64,000 bases of DNA. Source: Bacillota bacterium (GTDB lineage Bacteria > Bacillota_A > Clostridia > Tissierellales > Peptoniphilaceae). The notes below the pieces were generated by a model that was given only the letters and a program-made list of their open reading frames with translations, had not been told where the DNA came from and did not search any database. This document shows positions 36,261 to 45,343 of this stretch, one piece after another (position 1 is the stretch's first letter; each line of letters starts with the position of its first letter). The translations under genes were made by a program, and so were the position numbers. The stretch spans positions 1 to 64,000 of the forward strand of contig JAEZWK010000018.1 of assembly GCA_023443045.1 (NCBI GenBank), written 5' to 3'.

Positions 36261-37318
36261 ATGAAAGAGTAAAAAAAATTGAATCCTTAGATTTTAAGGA
36301 GGAAGAAAAAATACTCAGAATGTGGGATAATAATTTACATCCCAAAGGATCTCTGGGGAGGCTGGAGGAATTAAGTTCTAGAATACTTGCTTGTGAGGGT
36401 TTTATTACCGCTGATAAAAATCGCCGAGCTTTACTTATATTTGCAGGTGATCATGGAATTATACATTCTAAAGTAAGTTCTGGATATCCCATGCTTACAT
36501 CTACACTTTTTCGTGCTGTTTCAGAACATAAAACTGGTGTATGCGCTTTAGCAAAAGATGCGAATGTAGAAGTTTTTTTGGTAGATATGGGAATTAGAGA
36601 AAAAACCAGTTATGAAAATGCAATATACCATCGTCTTGGGAATGAAACAAATAATTTTTTAGAAAAACCTGCCATGTTACGTACAGAAGTTGTAGATGCG
36701 ATAAATTTTGGAATAAAGATGGTGGATGACTTAAAAGAAAAGAATTATTCTATCATACATACTGGGGAGCTTGGAATTGCAAATACATGTTCTAGTTCTG
36801 CAATTATGAGTATGGTTTTAGATTTGCCAGCAGAAATAACAACTGGACTTGGTGCTGGAATTGATGAAGAGACACTAAAAAACAAAAAAAACACAGTTGA
36901 TTTAGCAAAATCAAAATATGGAATCACCGATGATGCTATTTATGCTCTTTCATGTGTTGGAGGATATGAAATTGCGGCTTTGACGGGAGCGTTTTTAGGA
37001 GCGGCAATTCACAAAACGCCTATAGTTATAGATGGATTTATAACTGCTATTGCTAGTTATCTTGCATATATGATAAATAATAATTCAAAGGATTATTTTA
37101 TTGCTAGTCATTCTTCGTGTGAAAGACAGATGGATATTATATTAAAAGAGCTAAATTTAGATGCATATTATAATTTTAATATGAGACTTGGAGAGGGAAG
37201 TGGAGCTGTATTATTTCAAAAAATAATAGATGCAAGTATTTATGCTTTTTATAATATGGGAAAATACAATGAGTTTAGCGTCCCTGACGATGCTGTATAT
37301 GATATAAGGAGTAAATAA
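36254..37318 (+). CDS. cobT: Nicotinate-nucleotide--dimethylbenzimidazole phosphoribosyltransferase CobT
   Basis: CobT activates the lower ligand base (for example dimethylbenzimidazole) to its alpha-ribotide phosphate. The 354-residue protein contains HPKGSLGRLEELSSR near the N-terminus, FAGDHGIIHSKVSSGYP, then GELGIANTCSSSA and a C-terminal RLGEGSGAVL with the catalytic glutamate. The start ATG overlaps the cobD stop (ATGTTAG); an in-frame GTG lies 12 bp upstream. It is part of the nucleotide-loop assembly set with cobU, cobS and cobC. Confidence 0.94.
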   Translation: MLDERVKKIESLDFKEEEKILRMWDNNLHPKGSLGRLEELSSRILACEGFITADKNRRALLIFAGDHGIIHSKVSSGYPMLTSTLFRAVSEHKTGVCALAKDANVEVFLVDMGIREKTSYENAIYHRLGNETNNFLEKPAMLRTEVVDAINFGIKMVDDLKEKNYSIIHTGELGIANTCSSSAIMSMVLDLPAEITTGLGAGIDEETLKNKKNTVDLAKSKYGITDDAIYALSCVGGYEIAALTGAFLGAAIHKTPIVIDGFITAIASYLAYMINNNSKDYFIASHSSCERQMDIILKELNLDAYYNFNMRLGEGSGAVLFQKIIDASIYAFYNMGKYNEFSVPDDAVYDIRSK

Positions 37319-37851
37319 TGATTACATTAATTTCTGGTGGTGCTAGAAGTGGAAAAAGCACTTTTGCTGAAAAACTTTTAGACACTGATGATGTTTGTTA
37401 TATTGCAACTGCTGTAAATGATGGATTAGAGATGCAAGAGCGAATCAAAAAACATAGAGAATCTAGAAATCAAAATTGGAGAACTTTTGAGGCGTATGAT
37501 AAAAAATTAGTGGATGCTTTAGGAGATGAAAATAATTATATTTTAGAATGTCTGACGGTATATATAAGTAATCTATATTATAAATATGGGAAAGATGAAG
37601 ATATAACTCCTGAGATAGCACAAAAAGTTGAAGAGCATGCTATAAATGAATTAAAGAACTTTTTTGAAAAGATTAAAAGTGAAGATAAGAATTTAATTTT
37701 GGTAACCAATGAGCTTGGTATGGGTCTTGTTCCCATGGATAGATTGTCAAGATACTATAGAGACTCTGTCGGTAGAATCAATCAAAAAATAGCTAGTATG
37801 GCCGATAATGTTTATGTAGTTTTTTTAGGAATGGAGTTAAAATTAAAATGA
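37318..37851 (+). CDS. cobU: Adenosylcobinamide kinase/guanylyltransferase CobU
   Basis: CobU phosphorylates adenosylcobinamide and transfers GMP to make AdoCbi-GDP. The 177-residue length is standard. The P-loop reads SGGARSGKSTFAE (residues 6-18), the guanylylated-histidine region is KHRESRNQNWRTFEA, and LVTNELGMGLVPMDRLSRYYRD and GRINQKIA close the protein. It overlaps cobT by one base and cobS by 4 bp. Confidence 0.95.
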   Translation: MITLISGGARSGKSTFAEKLLDTDDVCYIATAVNDGLEMQERIKKHRESRNQNWRTFEAYDKKLVDALGDENNYILECLTVYISNLYYKYGKDEDITPEIAQKVEEHAINELKNFFEKIKSEDKNLILVTNELGMGLVPMDRLSRYYRDSVGRINQKIASMADNVYVVFLGMELKLK

Positions 37852-38600
37852 AATCATTATTATTTGCTTTTCAATTTTTATCTAGAGTCCCAATAAAAAT
37901 TAATATCGATCTCAATAAATCTGTTATAGAAAAAGCCATTTTATTTTTTCCGATCGTGGGATTATTTTTAGGGATTATCAATTATATTACAATTATTTTA
38001 TTCAATTATTTAAAAGTCGATCCCATAATTATTTCATTTATATTACTTGCACAAAATCAAATATATACTGGAGCTATGCACCTTGATGGTCTTAGTGACT
38101 ATTTTGACGGGATTTTTTCTAATAGACCTAAGGAAAGAATTATAGAGATAATGAAGGATAGTCATATTGGTGTTTTTGGAAGTGTGAGTATTTTTTTCTT
38201 GCTCCTTGGAAAATTGATCGCTCTTAGAAGTATTGTTGTCTATTCACCAACAACTATTTTATTTGTATTTATGTTGTCTAGAGTTTTTTTGATGAATTCA
38301 TTAAAAAAGGATGTAATCAGTGAATCTAAATTGGGAAGATTTTTTAGTGAAAATGTTAACAGATCTTTAGTTAACATATTTACTATCATTATAATCATTC
38401 TAATTGTGTTATTTTCTATTTTTACTTACAATTACAATATAATTATTTCTATAGTTGTGGGCTATTTAACTAGAAAATTTTTAGAATATAAGGCTATTAA
38501 GGTGTTAGGTGCTTTAAATGGCGATGTGTATGGAACGATTGTAGAAATATCTGAACTCATGATGATGATTACGTTGGGGGCAACATGGAACTTATATTGA
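37848..38600 (+). CDS. cobS: Adenosylcobinamide-GDP ribazoletransferase CobS
   Basis: This polytopic membrane enzyme joins AdoCbi-GDP and alpha-ribazole (phosphate) to complete cobalamin. The 250-residue protein has the family start FAFQFLSRVPIK and the metal-binding TGAMHLDGLSDYFDGIFS. The MKDSHIGVFG motif sits in the middle, and LGALNGDVYGTIVEISE is near the end. It overlaps cobC by 16 bp. Confidence 0.94.
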   Translation: MKSLLFAFQFLSRVPIKINIDLNKSVIEKAILFFPIVGLFLGIINYITIILFNYLKVDPIIISFILLAQNQIYTGAMHLDGLSDYFDGIFSNRPKERIIEIMKDSHIGVFGSVSIFFLLLGKLIALRSIVVYSPTTILFVFMLSRVFLMNSLKKDVISESKLGRFFSENVNRSLVNIFTIIIIILIVLFSIFTYNYNIIISIVVGYLTRKFLEYKAIKVLGALNGDVYGTIVEISELMMMITLGATWNLY

Positions 38601-39148
38601 TAAGACATATGAAAGCTGAAAATAATGTGAAAAAAATATATAAATTTAAAGAAGCTCATATCCTGCCTGAGAATAATATAAAAAGCTTTTTGGGGCTAAA
38701 AGAGGTTTATGTTTCTTCTTATCAGCGTTCTATAGATACAGCAAAAATATTGTTTCCTGACTGTGAAAATATAATAGTAGACTCTCTTTTGGATGAGCTG
38801 GATTTTAGTTTATTTAATATGAAAAGCTATGACGAAGTTAAGAAAAAATATTGGTATGAAATGAATGAGCTATTTTCTAATTCTTTTAATCACAATGTAA
38901 AGGGATTAGAGAATTTAAATGATGTAAAAAAAAGATATCAGAGTTTTCTAGAAAAAATAAAGAATAAAAATAGAGTTGTAGCTATAACTCATGATGCAAT
39001 TTTTAGAATGGCTTTTTGTGATATAGTAGGTGATGATAATTATTCAAAGATAAATTCTACTTATTTATCTAATATATGTATAGAGTATCAGAAAGATTAT
39101 AAATTAATTAAAAATATAAATGGCGATCTATATGAAATGTTAAAATAA
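38585..39148 (+). CDS. cobC: Histidine phosphatase-family protein, probable alpha-ribazole phosphatase CobC
   Basis: This 187-residue member of the phosphoglycerate-mutase-like histidine phosphatases probably removes the phosphate from alpha-ribazole 5'-phosphate or adenosylcobalamin 5'-phosphate. The phosphohistidine motif reads LIRHMKAENN near the N-terminus, with VSSYQRSIDTA, a central acidic DELDF and the second histidine in VVAITHDAIFRM. Methionine replaces the usual G/A after RH. Function is assigned from its place at the end of the cob operon. Confidence 0.85.
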   Translation: MELILIRHMKAENNVKKIYKFKEAHILPENNIKSFLGLKEVYVSSYQRSIDTAKILFPDCENIIVDSLLDELDFSLFNMKSYDEVKKKYWYEMNELFSNSFNHNVKGLENLNDVKKRYQSFLEKIKNKNRVVAITHDAIFRMAFCDIVGDDNYSKINSTYLSNICIEYQKDYKLIKNINGDLYEMLK

Positions 39149-39213
39149 AAATTTCAGTTGTAAATCTATATAATAAGCTTTATAATTAGATTAAAATTAA
39201 TAGGGAGGAAGCT

Positions 39214-40275
39214 ATGTCCAAGACGACAAAATACTTATTAAATATATTTTTATTTTTAGCGATAGTATTATTATACACATATCTCAGAGATTACTTTAAA
39301 ACTGTATTTAATGTGATCAGTTACTTGTTGGTTCCGCTGATTTTTGCAATTTATATATACTATGCTCTTAAACCGATAAAAAAACTGATGAATAAATTTC
39401 TGAAGAAAAATGGACTTGTTAGTGTTTTTGTTTTTATAATATTTATACTTATTGCACTACTTTTGATATACATGATAATAAATATTTTTGTAAATCAAGG
39501 TTATGAAATAGTTAAATCTATAAATGTAGATGCGATTTATGAAAATAATAAAGTGTGGATAGATAAGTTAAATAATTTTATGAATTTTGATGAATTGATA
39601 CAAAAAATCACTTCATATTTAAAAGATATAGCAACTAAAACTCCACAATACGCAGCTAAAGCAGCAGGTATGATATCTTCTGTAGGAACACAGCTTTTGA
39701 TAGTTTTATTAGGTGTTTTCTATTTATTAAAAGATGACGAAGAAATTGCTAATGGATTAAATTCCTTAGCTAGCGGAAAATATGAATCCGAGATAAGAGA
39801 AATGTATTCAAGAACTAATAAAGTTTTAGAAACATATATTTCAGGTCAAGTATTTGTATCTCTGATATTAGGAGTTTTGATGGCAATAGGTTATCTTATA
39901 ATAGGATTACCAAATGCAATTCTTTTGGGAGCTATTTCTATGATTACCAATCTCATCCCATTTATAGGGCCATTTATAGGAGCGGTACCTGCGATTGTGA
40001 TTGGACTTGCGTCTGGACCTAGTATGGTTTTGAAGGCGGCGTTAGTAACATTTATAGTTCAGCAATTAGAAAGTAATTTTATTACGCCAAATGTTATGGG
40101 CTCAAAATTAGATATACATCCATTTGTAGTTGTGGTAGTAGTTTTGGCGATTATGCAAATTTTTGGAGTTATAGGAGCTCTTATAGCAACACCACTATAT
40201 CTTATTGTGGTAATCATCATCAAAACAATACACAAAATTTATTTGAAATCAAAGGGAATATGTAGCATAAAATAA
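39214..40275 (+). CDS. AI-2E family transporter (PerM/YdbI-like)
   Basis: This 353-residue polytopic membrane protein has the AI-2E family layout: two or three N-terminal helices, a soluble middle region (about 95-150), then GVFYLLKDDEE and ETYISGQVFVSLILGVL. The diagnostic block LIPFIGPFIGAVPAIVIGL precedes the QQLESNFITPNVMGSKLDIHP loop. Family members export diverse small molecules or sodium, so the name does not prove autoinducer transport. It has its own GGGAGG site and sits 65 bp after the cob operon. Confidence 0.88.
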   Translation: MSKTTKYLLNIFLFLAIVLLYTYLRDYFKTVFNVISYLLVPLIFAIYIYYALKPIKKLMNKFLKKNGLVSVFVFIIFILIALLLIYMIINIFVNQGYEIVKSINVDAIYENNKVWIDKLNNFMNFDELIQKITSYLKDIATKTPQYAAKAAGMISSVGTQLLIVLLGVFYLLKDDEEIANGLNSLASGKYESEIREMYSRTNKVLETYISGQVFVSLILGVLMAIGYLIIGLPNAILLGAISMITNLIPFIGPFIGAVPAIVIGLASGPSMVLKAALVTFIVQQLESNFITPNVMGSKLDIHPFVVVVVVLAIMQIFGVIGALIATPLYLIVVIIIKTIHKIYLKSKGICSIK

Positions 40276-40298
40276 AAAGCACCTATAAGTGCTTTTTT
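40274..40298. terminator. Bidirectional terminator between convergent genes
   Basis: A perfect AAAGCAC/GTGCTTT stem with a six-base loop is flanked by A- and T-runs and serves both the AI-2E gene and the leftward methyltransferase gene. Confidence 0.8.
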
Positions 40299-40894
40299 AA
40301 TATGACTAAAATTATTTCAAAATTTCCATGATAAGTTTTATAATTTTCTATCACTAATTCATTTTCTTGTAGAAAGTTTAAAAATTCTTCTCTGTTCCAA
40401 TAATTGTGAATTTTACAACCACAAGTATTTAAAACAAAGGTTTTTAAATTGTGTTTAATTTGTGTTTTTCTTAGATATCCCGCAAAAATGATTTGACCAT
40501 CATCTTTTAATACGCGTTTTATTTCACTGATTGCACCTTTTGGATCGTATAAAATGTGAAGTGTATTAAATGCTAATACTTTATCAAATGTTTTATCGTC
40601 AAAAGGTATATTATATACATCGGTATGTTGGAATCTTAGAGCATCCGGAGGGCGAGATATATAACTCTTTTTTTGGAATGCTTTATTGATTACATTTGAA
40701 TTATAATCTGTCGCAACATAGTTATTGACATAATATGAAAGGTCAAAACTAAAATCTCCATCTCCACAACCTATTTCCAATACCCAATCATTATGGTCGA
40801 GATAATTTTTTGTTTCTTCGATTATATCTTCGAAAATTTTATAATCGCTTTTTTCACAATATTTATATAATTTAGATAATTTTTCAAAATCCAT
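40283..40894 (-). CDS. Class I SAM-dependent methyltransferase (Methyltransf_11 type)
   Basis: This 203-residue soluble methyltransferase has motif I as VLEIGCGDGDFSF near residue 37, an acidic loop ATDYNSN, and motif II around FDKVLAFNTLHILYDPKGAI. This is followed by LKDDGQIIFAGYL. The C-terminal part contains CGCKIHNYWNREEF. The substrate cannot be inferred. It is a single leftward gene between convergent and divergent neighbours. Confidence 0.85.
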   Translation of the reverse strand: MDFEKLSKLYKYCEKSDYKIFEDIIEETKNYLDHNDWVLEIGCGDGDFSFDLSYYVNNYVATDYNSNVINKAFQKKSYISRPPDALRFQHTDVYNIPFDDKTFDKVLAFNTLHILYDPKGAISEIKRVLKDDGQIIFAGYLRKTQIKHNLKTFVLNTCGCKIHNYWNREEFLNFLQENELVIENYKTYHGNFEIILVILKKHL

Positions 40895-40994
40895 AATATC
40901 ACCAGCTATATGAGTTTAACAAAAGAACAGCTAATTGTCAACAATTATTTTAATTTTTACACAAATTATGATATACTAATTGAAAGGAGGAATT

Positions 40995-41672
40995 ATGAAT
41001 ATAGGAATTGTAGTTGCTGTAGAGTTCAGCGCTTTTTATAGAAAGTTTGGTGAGCCTCTTGAAGTTTTTGAGCATGGGCTTTTAAAAGTATATAAATATA
41101 AAACTGAGAATAATACACTATTTGTAGGTATATCTCATGCAGGGCAGATTAGAAGTGCGATTATAGCAACAATATTAATAGAAAAGTATGATTGTAAAAT
41201 GATATATAATTATGGATTGGTCGGTGCTTTAAAAGAAGATATGAAGGCATATGATATATATTTGGTAGATAGAGTTTGTCATACAGATAGAGATACTACA
41301 TTATGTGATGAGGGTTATGTAAAAGGCCAGTATGAATTGTTTTCCGATCAATATATAGCTATGGATGAAGATTATATAAAAAAAGTTTCAAGCTATTTTC
41401 CTGACTTAAAAAGGGCAAGGCTCGGTAGTTCTGATAAGTTTTTGGAATTTAGGGAACAGAAACTTTTGATGAAAGAAGAATATTCTGTAGAAATATGTGA
41501 TATGGAAGGGGCTTCTCTTGCTTTGGTATGTCATAATTATAATATTCCACTTATTATGATAAAGATAGTTAGCGACTCATTAATAGGAGGAGCAAAGGAA
41601 TTTGTTACAACTTTTGAAGGAGCGTCAGATCAAGCGGTAGAATTACTCAGTTCCATATTAGAAAGGATTTAA
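40995..41672 (+). CDS. Nucleoside phosphorylase-family nucleosidase (MTA/SAH nucleosidase-like)
   Basis: This 225-residue hydrolase of the PNP/UDP family probably cleaves 5'-methylthioadenosine or S-adenosylhomocysteine, or another purine nucleoside. The start reads MNIGIVVAVEFSAF. Nucleobase- and ribose-binding elements are NYGLVGAL and CDMEGASLALVC, with the catalytic acid in IKIVSDSL near residue 190. The ATG at 40995 follows GAAAGGAGGAATT, so the upstream in-frame ATG at 40980 is not needed. It lies 1 bp before the broken methyltransferase gene. Confidence 0.85.
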   Translation: MNIGIVVAVEFSAFYRKFGEPLEVFEHGLLKVYKYKTENNTLFVGISHAGQIRSAIIATILIEKYDCKMIYNYGLVGALKEDMKAYDIYLVDRVCHTDRDTTLCDEGYVKGQYELFSDQYIAMDEDYIKKVSSYFPDLKRARLGSSDKFLEFREQKLLMKEEYSVEICDMEGASLALVCHNYNIPLIMIKIVSDSLIGGAKEFVTTFEGASDQAVELLSSILERI

Positions 41673-41673
41673 G

Positions 41674-42785
41674 ATGGACTATAATACATTGATAGAATCA
41701 ATGAGTTTTGATAGATTTTATGATGGTGTTTTTTCGGATCCCAAAAAAGGAGATTATAAAAAAATCGGTTTTAAGACTGTACTTATAAATGGTGAGAGAT
41801 TTATTCAATTTTCGCTATTTAAAAACAATCAAGTTTTTCACGAAAATATGGATCTAGATGAGGCAAGAATTTTTTTGAATGATCAAAGAAATTTTAAGCA
41901 GCTTCTTTTTAGAGATATAGAAAATGATTATCACATTTTTTTAATGATGATAAAATTAGAGTAAAGAAAAAAGAGTCGATTAAATCTCTTCCTGATGGGA
42001 CTCATAACAGAATTAAGGAATATATTCTTCCAGAGGGCGAAAAGGTTGATTTTTTAATTGAACTGGGGGTTATGACAGCTGAGGGAAGAGTTGTTAAAAA
42101 ATATTTTCATAAATTTAAGCAGATAAATAAATTTTTAGAGTTTATTGATAATGAAGTGAAAGATTTGTCTAAAACTAAAATCAATTGTTTGGATTTTGGT
42201 TGTGGCAAGAGTTATCTGACTTTTGCTATGTATTATTATTTCCGCAAAAAAGGCTTTAAAGAGATTAAAATTGTTGGTCTAGATCTTAAAAAAGATGTTA
42301 TACAAAAAATGAATGAGCTTGCGAAAAAACTGAACTATACGGGATTAGAATTTTTGCCTAAGGATATAAGAGAATATTCTATAGGGGAAGAGGTAGATCT
42401 TTTAGTTACTTTACACGCATGTGATACTTTGACAGATATTGCGTTAAAAAATGCTGCAGAAAAGAAAATTAAGACAATACTAAGCGTGCCATGTTGTCAG
42501 CATGAATTATTTGATCAATTAAAAAATAGAGATTTTAATCCTATTTTAGAATATGGAATTTTAAAAGAAAAATTTTCATCTATTTTGACTGATGCGCTCA
42601 GAGCTTGCTATTTAAAAACTTTAGGTTATGATGTAAAAGTTGTAGAATTTATAGATGTGGGTCATACACCTAAAAATATACTTATAAAAGCTAAATATAC
42701 TGGAAAAATTGACGAAAGGGCAAAGGCTGAGTATAAGAGATTAAAAGAAATGTTTGCAATAAAAAATATATCTATAGAAAAATAA
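41674..42785 (+). pseudogene. SAM-dependent methyltransferase (Methyltransf_32-like) interrupted by a frameshift
   Basis: Two reading frames together make one protein of about 370 residues. Frame one runs 41674-41964 (96 aa, unrelated to known domains) and ends just after a T7 run at 41936-41942. Frame two is open from that run: FNDDKIRVKKKESIKSLPDG leads without a stop into the domain whose first ATG is 42072. One extra T would join them as IFFNDDK. It therefore looks like a single-base deletion in a homopolymer: a sequencing error, a decaying gene or a phase-variable switch. Intact relatives are single proteins as I recall the family. Confidence 0.75.
42072..42785 (+). CDS. C-terminal SAM-methyltransferase domain of the frameshifted gene
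   Basis: If translated alone from the ATG at 42072 it gives 237 residues. It has SAM motif I LDFGCGKSYLTFAMYYYF near residue 42, GLDLKKDVI, and LLVTLHACDTLTDIAL. The SVPCCQHELF motif near residue 145 is typical of the Methyltransf_32 group, proposed to act on RNA or small molecules. No ribosome-binding site precedes the ATG, and the coding signal extends upstream of it, so the domain is normally the C-terminal part of a longer protein. Confidence 0.7.
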   Translation: MTAEGRVVKKYFHKFKQINKFLEFIDNEVKDLSKTKINCLDFGCGKSYLTFAMYYYFRKKGFKEIKIVGLDLKKDVIQKMNELAKKLNYTGLEFLPKDIREYSIGEEVDLLVTLHACDTLTDIALKNAAEKKIKTILSVPCCQHELFDQLKNRDFNPILEYGILKEKFSSILTDALRACYLKTLGYDVKVVEFIDVGHTPKNILIKAKYTGKIDERAKAEYKRLKEMFAIKNISIEK

Positions 42786-42810
42786 AAAAGCCTAACAAGG
42801 CTTCTTTTAT
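42785..42810. terminator. Bidirectional terminator
   Basis: An AAGCCT/AGGCTT stem with a four-base loop is flanked by A-rich and T-rich runs between the convergent methyltransferase and DUF438 genes. Confidence 0.75.
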
Positions 42811-44228
42811 TGTTTATTTTTAAAATATTCTTCAGCAAAAGTCATATCATGTACAAGCTCTAGCGTTCCCAAATAATTTTGTTCTTTATCACGTACTGCT
42901 AGATATTCAACCATCATCAATTTATCTTTTACTTTTTTCCAGATTCTAACTTCATCTTTTTTATTATTTTTGAAATCTGAAATCATACTTCTAACCATGG
43001 GCTCTATTTGTGGTGGGTGACATGTATAAACATCTCTTCCCAGTGCCATGAGTGGTCTTTTGAATAGCTTTTCACCGTCATTAAAATATCTATTTATATC
43101 ATTTTTATCGACAAAGGTAATTTCTGCAGGTATTCTATCTAACATAAATCGTAATTCTTCCATTGTAAAACTACCGCCCGGGAGAGTTATTTTTTCATTG
43201 TCTACAGGAAAATCCCTTTCAAATTCTTCTGCTTTTTGCCAAACATTAGATACAACATCCAAACATAAATCGTAATCTTTTGAGTCATGATAAATATTGA
43301 TCCAATCTTCTTCGGTAAAATTCATAGCACAGATGGGGAATAAAATATTTTCTTCTTTATAAATCATCTCTGTAGCTCGTTCTAAAATGCTATTTAGCTG
43401 ATCCATTTTTACGCTTTTGGTTTTTAACAAAATATTGATTTCACTTCTTAGATCATTATCCACTGCCCACATAACATTTGACGGTCCAGAAATATTATAT
43501 TTTACATTTAGATTTGGATAAATAAGATCTCCTTTTTTCTTATAATGATTTGATACTTGTTTTAGCTTTATCACCATATCCAAATAATTTTCATCATTTA
43601 CATTATTTTTAATATATTCTAATAGAACTGCTATTTTTTTGTTTTCGTTAGAAAAAGTTTCTAAAGGGTGGCCTGAGATTTGAATGAGGCTATCTGTCAA
43701 TTCTTTCTTTTTACTCTTTATTTCTTCAGGTGATAGATTTGACATCTTGTGAATTTCTCTATTTGTTATATCGTGGAAGAGTGTTGAATGAAGATCGCAT
43801 AACTTTTTAATTTCAGCAATAGGAGTGCCAGAATTTATTATTTCTTGTTCAGCTTTTACGATCTCAGCAGGGTCCACATTTTCAAAAATATTAATAAATT
43901 CTTCTTTTAAAGAATTGATATCCTCGCCATTGTTGATACGAATCAAAAAACTCTTCAAAATTGAAATTCTATCATTTTCATCAAGATTTAATGAATCATT
44001 TTCATTTATAATATCAAATCCATTGGCTTTGAATGTATCTGAGATTTTATCTAAACTAATATTTTTAATTTTAGATCCTTTTTTGATGGTTATGATTTTT
44101 CCTACGGTATTTAATAAAATTGGATTTTTAATATCTTTAAATCCAAGATCGTACATAATATCTAAAAATTCTGGGTATTCTTTAGATATTTCATAGATAT
44201 TTTTGTCAAAATCAATTATTTTTTTCAT
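42807..44228 (-). CDS. DUF438 / hemerythrin / PAS protein
   Basis: This 473-residue cytoplasmic protein has four parts. An N-terminal DUF1858-like segment (YEISKEYPEFLDIMYDLGF, residues 10-60) precedes a DUF438 region (about 85-150). A hemerythrin-like four-helix segment (about 165-320) holds LCDLHSTLFHD, SGHPLETF and ERATEMIYKEENILFP. The C-terminal PAS domain (about 360-470) contains ALGRDVYTCHPPQ. Such proteins are thought to sense O2, NO or redox state through a diiron site and to affect partner systems. It pairs with the glutaredoxin-like gene on the same strand 57 bp upstream. Confidence 0.88.
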   Translation of the reverse strand: MKKIIDFDKNIYEISKEYPEFLDIMYDLGFKDIKNPILLNTVGKIITIKKGSKIKNISLDKISDTFKANGFDIINENDSLNLDENDRISILKSFLIRINNGEDINSLKEEFINIFENVDPAEIVKAEQEIINSGTPIAEIKKLCDLHSTLFHDITNREIHKMSNLSPEEIKSKKKELTDSLIQISGHPLETFSNENKKIAVLLEYIKNNVNDENYLDMVIKLKQVSNHYKKKGDLIYPNLNVKYNISGPSNVMWAVDNDLRSEINILLKTKSVKMDQLNSILERATEMIYKEENILFPICAMNFTEEDWINIYHDSKDYDLCLDVVSNVWQKAEEFERDFPVDNEKITLPGGSFTMEELRFMLDRIPAEITFVDKNDINRYFNDGEKLFKRPLMALGRDVYTCHPPQIEPMVRSMISDFKNNKKDEVRIWKKVKDKLMMVEYLAVRDKEQNYLGTLELVHDMTFAEEYFKNKQ

Positions 44229-44285
44229 AAAACTCCTTAATTAAATATAAAAATTTATTAAAAAAAAAAGCAAATATAGATTTGC

Positions 44286-44525
44286 TTAGAGTGTTTTCAA
44301 AAATTCAATTATATCCATTGACTCATACATCGGCTTATCATCGACAAAAAGACAGGGCACTTGTTTTTTGCCGCCAATAGTTTCTAATTTTATTTTTGCA
44401 TCAGGATCTTCATTTATATCACGAACACCGATTTCTAAGTCTTTTCTAGTTAAAAGATAATTCAAAACTCTTTGGCAGAATGGGCATGTTGCCATAATCA
44501 TAAGCTCTAATTTTTGTTTGTTCAT
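44286..44525 (-). CDS. Glutaredoxin-like protein
   Basis: This 79-residue thioredoxin-fold protein has an active-site CPFC motif in MATCPFCQRVLNYL near residue 13, a TIGGKKQVPCLFVDD segment with the cis-proline, and MYESMDIIEFL at the end. It would reduce disulfides or mixed disulfides. The ATG at 44525, after AAGGAGTGATTTT, is preferred to the in-frame ATG at 44555. The neighbouring hemerythrin/PAS gene suggests an oxidative-stress setting. Confidence 0.88.
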   Translation of the reverse strand: MNKQKLELMIMATCPFCQRVLNYLLTRKDLEIGVRDINEDPDAKIKLETIGGKKQVPCLFVDDKPMYESMDIIEFLKTL

Positions 44526-44572
44526 AAAATCACTCCTTGATAGGAGTATACCCAAAAATAAATTTTTTAAAC

Positions 44573-44601
44573 TTGAAAATAATTTTTATCTGGGGTATAA
44601 T
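44573..44601 (+). promoter_or_regulatory. Promoter of the thiT transcript
   Basis: TTGAAA (44573-44578) and TATAAT (44596-44601) have a 17-bp spacer immediately before the TPP riboswitch. Confidence 0.7.
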
Positions 44602-44607
44602 GTATTT

Positions 44608-44690
44608 GCACTAGGGGTGTCAGAAATGACTGAGAGGTAAATCCAACCCTTATACCTGATCCGGGTAATGCCGGCGTAGGAAAGTGAAAA
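44608..44690 (+). promoter_or_regulatory. TPP riboswitch (THI element)
   Basis: The aptamer is unmistakable: ACTAGGGGTG at the 5' side, ACTGAGAGG, ACCCTTATACCTGATC and GGGTAATGCCGGCGTAGGAA at the 3' side. It precedes thiT by 35 nt. Thiamin pyrophosphate binding should lower expression of the thiamin transporter, probably at translation initiation because no strong terminator separates them. Confidence 0.95.
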
Positions 44691-44724
44691 CCTTCTTATG
44701 CCGTAATAGTAAAGGAGGTAAACA

Positions 44725-45264
44725 ATGAACAAAAATGTAAGAATGTTAGTAGAAGCTGGAGTTATGATTGCTTTAGCTTATGTTTTGGGGATGATCAAAA
44801 TCTTCCACATGCCTCAAGGTGGTTCTATTACAGCAGGTCAAGTTATTCCGATTATATTATTTGCACTAAGATGGGGATGTATTCCTGGGATTATGTGCGG
44901 AGCTGTTTATGGAATTGTAGATGCTTTGTTGGGTGGCCAAGTAATAGGTCTATTACCTGTTATAATAGATTATCCAGTTGCTTTTGGTGGGCTAGGAATT
45001 GCAGGATTATTCAAAAATTATTTTTATCGTGATAACTCTGAGTTTCAGGTCGTTTTAGCCGCTATAATTGCAGTAATGTGGAGAATATTTGCACACACAA
45101 TTTCTGGTGCGATATTTTATGCAGAATATGCTCCAGAAGGACAAAACGCATGGTTATACTCATTACAATATAATGGAACATTTTTAGCGGTAGAAGCTAT
45201 AGTTGCAGCTATAATAATATTTGCACTATATAAAAATAGAAAATTGTTTTCAAATAGAGTTTAA
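44725..45264 (+). CDS. thiT: Thiamin ECF transporter substrate-binding (S) subunit ThiT
   Basis: This 179-residue six-helix membrane protein binds thiamin and docks to the general ECF module, encoded elsewhere. Typical ThiT elements are LVEAGVMIALAYVLGMIKIF, MPQGGSITAGQVIPIILFALRWG and the central DYPVAFGGLGIAGLF. The C-terminal HTISGAIFYAEYAPEGQNAW and SLQYNGTFLAVEAI parts form the substrate site. The upstream TPP riboswitch agrees with the substrate. Confidence 0.95.
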   Translation: MNKNVRMLVEAGVMIALAYVLGMIKIFHMPQGGSITAGQVIPIILFALRWGCIPGIMCGAVYGIVDALLGGQVIGLLPVIIDYPVAFGGLGIAGLFKNYFYRDNSEFQVVLAAIIAVMWRIFAHTISGAIFYAEYAPEGQNAWLYSLQYNGTFLAVEAIVAAIIIFALYKNRKLFSNRV

Positions 45265-45279
45265 AAGCTCTATTTTTTT
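45254..45279 (+). terminator. Terminator of thiT
   Basis: AATAGAG pairs with CTCTATT and is followed by a T-run, overlapping the thiT stop. Confidence 0.75.
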
Positions 45280-45302
45280 ATTTAACATTACTTTTTAAGC
45301 TC

Positions 45303-45332
45303 AAAAAAAACATCTACTAATAGATGCTTTTT
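45303..45332 (-). terminator. Terminator downstream of the decayed leftward gene
   Basis: A perfect CATCTA/TAGATG stem with a four-base loop is followed on the minus strand by an eight-T run. Confidence 0.7.
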
Positions 45333-45343
45333 ATTTCAATTAT

